Shown piece after piece: positions 62,135 through 64,000 of a DNA stretch of 64,000 bases. The stretch comes from Nitrospira sp. SG-bin2 (GTDB taxonomy: Bacteria > Nitrospirota > Nitrospiria > Nitrospirales > Nitrospiraceae). A model generated the notes under the pieces. The model searched no databases, was not told the origin of the DNA, and saw only the letters and a list, made by a program, of their open reading frames with translations. Within the stretch, counting starts at the first letter, position 1; the number at the start of each line of letters is the position of its first letter. Made by a program: the position numbers and the translations under genes. Where the stretch lies: contig LVWT01000017.1 in NCBI GenBank assembly GCA_002083405.1, positions 62,001 to 126,000 of the forward strand, given 5' to 3'.

Positions 62135-62836
62135 ATGGGGTCAGGATCCAATAAGGCTGGAAACGCCGCTGAGATCGACCGGTTGGCTTTGGCTGTCGCC
62201 ATGGATCCGGGATCGAAGGCGTTCATTCCGCTGGCTGAGGAATACGGAAAAGCCGGGATGTGGGATGAAGCAGCGGGAGTCCTTGAAGACGGATTGAAAG
62301 CCTCGCCGAATTTCATTATTGCGATGGTTGCGTTAGGTCGAGTGTATGAGCAGCTGAACCAGCCGGCCAAGGCCATCGCGATATTGGAAGAGGCGATAAA
62401 ATTAAGCCCGGAGAACTTTCGCGCGCACAGAATACTGGCAAAGATCTATATGTCTCAGGGGGTGAAGGAGGCAGGTTTGCGGTCGTGCGGGGTCATTTTG
62501 GCGGCAAATCCCCAGGATGTGGAAGTCCTGTCGCTGCGTGCCACGCTTGAGGCGCTGGCTGTTCCCGCATCAGCAGAACTTGCTCCGCCACAGCCGGTGA
62601 TCGAGTCCGTTCAACCGGCTTCTCAACCGGCTTCGGAATCTGCCGTGACGATGGAAAAGGTAGAAGAGCCGCGATATGTCGACATCATGCAACGAGACCG
62701 TCCAGAGGCCGCGACCGACCGCGCCACGATCACTCCTGAGCAGAAGAGCGCCACGGTGATCCAGCTTGAACAGTGGCTGAGCTTGATTCGGGGTCGCCGG
62801 CGCGATCGTACTGCTTCGACGAATAACAATCCATAA
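62135..62836 (+). CDS. TPR-repeat protein
   Basis: A protein of about 233 residues from ATG 62135. Three to four TPR units: PLAEEYGKAGMWDEAAGVLEDGLKASPNF, MVALGRVYEQLNQPAKAIAILEEAIKLSPEN and HRILAKIYMSQGVKEAGLRSC in pieces. The tail (PAPPQP... to the end) is proline- and acid-rich. No signal. Function not known; it lies between coaBC and aroQ. Confidence 0.8.
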   Translation: MGSGSNKAGNAAEIDRLALAVAMDPGSKAFIPLAEEYGKAGMWDEAAGVLEDGLKASPNFIIAMVALGRVYEQLNQPAKAIAILEEAIKLSPENFRAHRILAKIYMSQGVKEAGLRSCGVILAANPQDVEVLSLRATLEALAVPASAELAPPQPVIESVQPASQPASESAVTMEKVEEPRYVDIMQRDRPEAATDRATITPEQKSATVIQLEQWLSLIRGRRRDRTASTNNNP

Positions 62837-62949
62837 CTTCCCAGATAGTTCAATGGTTTGACCATCCCGGGTGGGACTGCTAGAATACCGCCCTCATTCC
62901 ATGCCGAAGTGCTAGGTCTCGTTTGATCAGGAGGCGGCTGGTACGTCCA

Positions 62950-63447
62950 ATGCTGAGAATACTCGTCCTGCACGGGCCCAACCTCAATTTGCTGGGGAAT
63001 CGTGAAGAGTCTGTGTATGGGACCACCACGCTTGCTGAGATCGACGCGTTGTTGTCGAAACTCGGCAGCGAACTGGGAGTGGAACTGGAGATCCGCCAGT
63101 CGAATCATGAAGGTGAGTTGGTGACGTGGATTCAGGAAGCGCGCGGCAACTATCACGGGATCATCATTAATCCTGCGGCATACACGCATACCAGTATTGC
63201 GGTGAGGGATGCACTGTCGGCTGTCGAGATCCCGGCGATCGAAGTACATCTGTCCAATATTCACCGGCGGGAAGAGTTTCGCAGGCATTCTTATGTTTCA
63301 GGGGTGGCGCTGGGCCAGATCTCAGGATTCGGCCCGATTGGCTATCTCTTGGCGCTACGGGGGCTGCATGAACATTTGTCTTCGCACGGATCCACGCCTG
63401 TCTCAGGAGCGGGATTGAGTCGTGGAGCCGAGACGCGCAGCCATTGA
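62950..63447 (+). CDS. aroQ: Type II 3-dehydroquinate dehydratase
   Basis: A 165-residue protein from ATG 62950, with AGGAGG 15 bases upstream, a little far. Type II DHQase signature: ILVLHGPNLNLLGNRE, ESVYGTTTLAEIDALL, RQSNHEGELVTWIQEARG, GIIINPAAYTHTSIAVRDAL and EVHLSNIHRREEFRRHSY (pieces). It dehydrates 3-dehydroquinate in aromatic amino acid synthesis. Downstream is efp. Confidence 0.95.
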   Translation: MLRILVLHGPNLNLLGNREESVYGTTTLAEIDALLSKLGSELGVELEIRQSNHEGELVTWIQEARGNYHGIIINPAAYTHTSIAVRDALSAVEIPAIEVHLSNIHRREEFRRHSYVSGVALGQISGFGPIGYLLALRGLHEHLSSHGSTPVSGAGLSRGAETRSH

Positions 63448-63490
63448 CCTTTGGGCCATGGTTCATTGTTCTGATTGAAGGGAGCACGGA

Positions 63491-64000
63491 GTGATTTCGA
63501 CCGTTGATTTTCGAAATGGGGTTCGGCTCATGGTGGAAGGCGAGCCGTTCTATATCGTGGAATTTCAGCATGTGAAGCCGGGAAAGGGCGGCGCATTCGT
63601 GCGTACCAAGCTGAAAAGTTATCTGTCGGGGAATGTGCTGGATCGAACCTTTCGGTCCGGGGAACGGTTTGACGAGCCTGATTTGGAAGAGCGCGACATG
63701 CAGTTTCTCTATGCCACCGGCGAGTTGTTTACGTTTATGGACACGGAATCCTATGAACAGCTTTCATTCGAGAAGAGCACGCTCGGAGACAATGCGGATC
63801 TCTTAAAAGAAAATATGGTCGTCAAGATCCTGGTCTATGAACACCGGCCGATCGATGTCGAACTGCCAAATTTCATTGAGCTGAAGGTCGTCGATGGGGA
63901 GCCTGGAGTTCGAGGCGATACCGCATCCGGCGGGACCAAGCCTGTGATTGTCGAAACCGGAGCGTCGATCAAAGTCCCTCTGTATTTGGAAGTCGGCACT
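63491..64000 (+). CDS. efp: Elongation factor P, 3' end cut by the window
   Basis: 170 codons are visible from GTG 63491 (GGAG upstream), of an expected 185 or so; the stop lies beyond the window. EF-P domain I runs VDFRNGVRLMVEGEPFYIVEFQHVKPGKGGAF; the tip lysine is K32 in PGKGGAF. Domains II and III follow. EF-P rescues ribosomes stalled at polyproline. Confidence 0.93.
   Translation, partial: MISTVDFRNGVRLMVEGEPFYIVEFQHVKPGKGGAFVRTKLKSYLSGNVLDRTFRSGERFDEPDLEERDMQFLYATGELFTFMDTESYEQLSFEKSTLGDNADLLKENMVVKILVYEHRPIDVELPNFIELKVVDGEPGVRGDTASGGTKPVIVETGASIKVPLYLEVGT

Overview
The window reads as a chromosomal segment of a Nitrospira-like member of the Nitrospirota. This is an inference from three things: moderately high GC, the character of the proteins (a porin-like outer-membrane protein, a long-form HflX, an Rh-type ammonium channel, an orphan FlgC-like rod protein, a solitary RsbRD-type protein) and the housekeeping order tsaD-hflX-nth-yicC-gmk-rpoZ-coaBC-TPR-aroQ-efp. 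No rRNA, CRISPR array, transposase or phage gene was seen. One tRNA-Arg (anticodon TCT) is present.

Left part (1-16310, all on the minus strand). A signalling unit comes first in coordinates: an ABC-type substrate-binding protein, a membrane histidine kinase and an NtrC-like response regulator cut by the window edge. Next is a 12-kb secretion cassette. In transcription order it holds a Tat-exported subtilisin-like protease, a secreted protein with a DUF3015-like tail, a TpsA filamentous-haemagglutinin-type beta-helix protein, its TpsB outer-membrane pore, an exported TPR-CHAT (caspase-like) protease and a DUF928 protein. Stop/start overlaps and short gaps suggest one transcript for at least the last four genes. 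The presence of two protease families of different type beside one secreted adhesin is the most unusual feature of the window.

Middle part (17-41 kb). Genes are short and often alternate in strand: HflX paralogue 1; a ZorA/ZorB-like (MotA/MotB-like) ion-channel pair without the other Zorya genes; a giant DUF748 protein; a pentapeptide-repeat protein; 1-Cys peroxiredoxin; a VapBC toxin-antitoxin pair flanked by two related hairpins; a porin; a radical-SAM enzyme; an HD-GYP phosphodiesterase; an orphan FlgC-like protein; a DsbA-like protein; a beta-hydroxyacid dehydrogenase; glycosyltransferases; a CBS-domain protein; the Rh channel; PilZ; and aldo/keto reductase. Two copies of a 233-234-bp element with terminal inverted repeats (MITE-like) and several smaller repeats lie between them.

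Right part (41.7-64 kb). This is mostly plus-strand housekeeping: radA, a LolA/LolB-like lipoprotein, tsaB, rimI, a DUF465 protein, tatC, a BNR-repeat protein, cyclophilin, a ferredoxin-NADP reductase-like enzyme, clpC, then the tightly packed tsaD-to-efp operon. TsaB, RimI and TsaD link tRNA t6A formation and ribosomal protein acetylation. HflX, RpoZ, Gmk, CoaBC and EF-P cover ribosome rescue, transcription, nucleotide and CoA supply and polyproline translation. The second HflX very probably starts at a rare ATT codon overlapping the tsaD stop.
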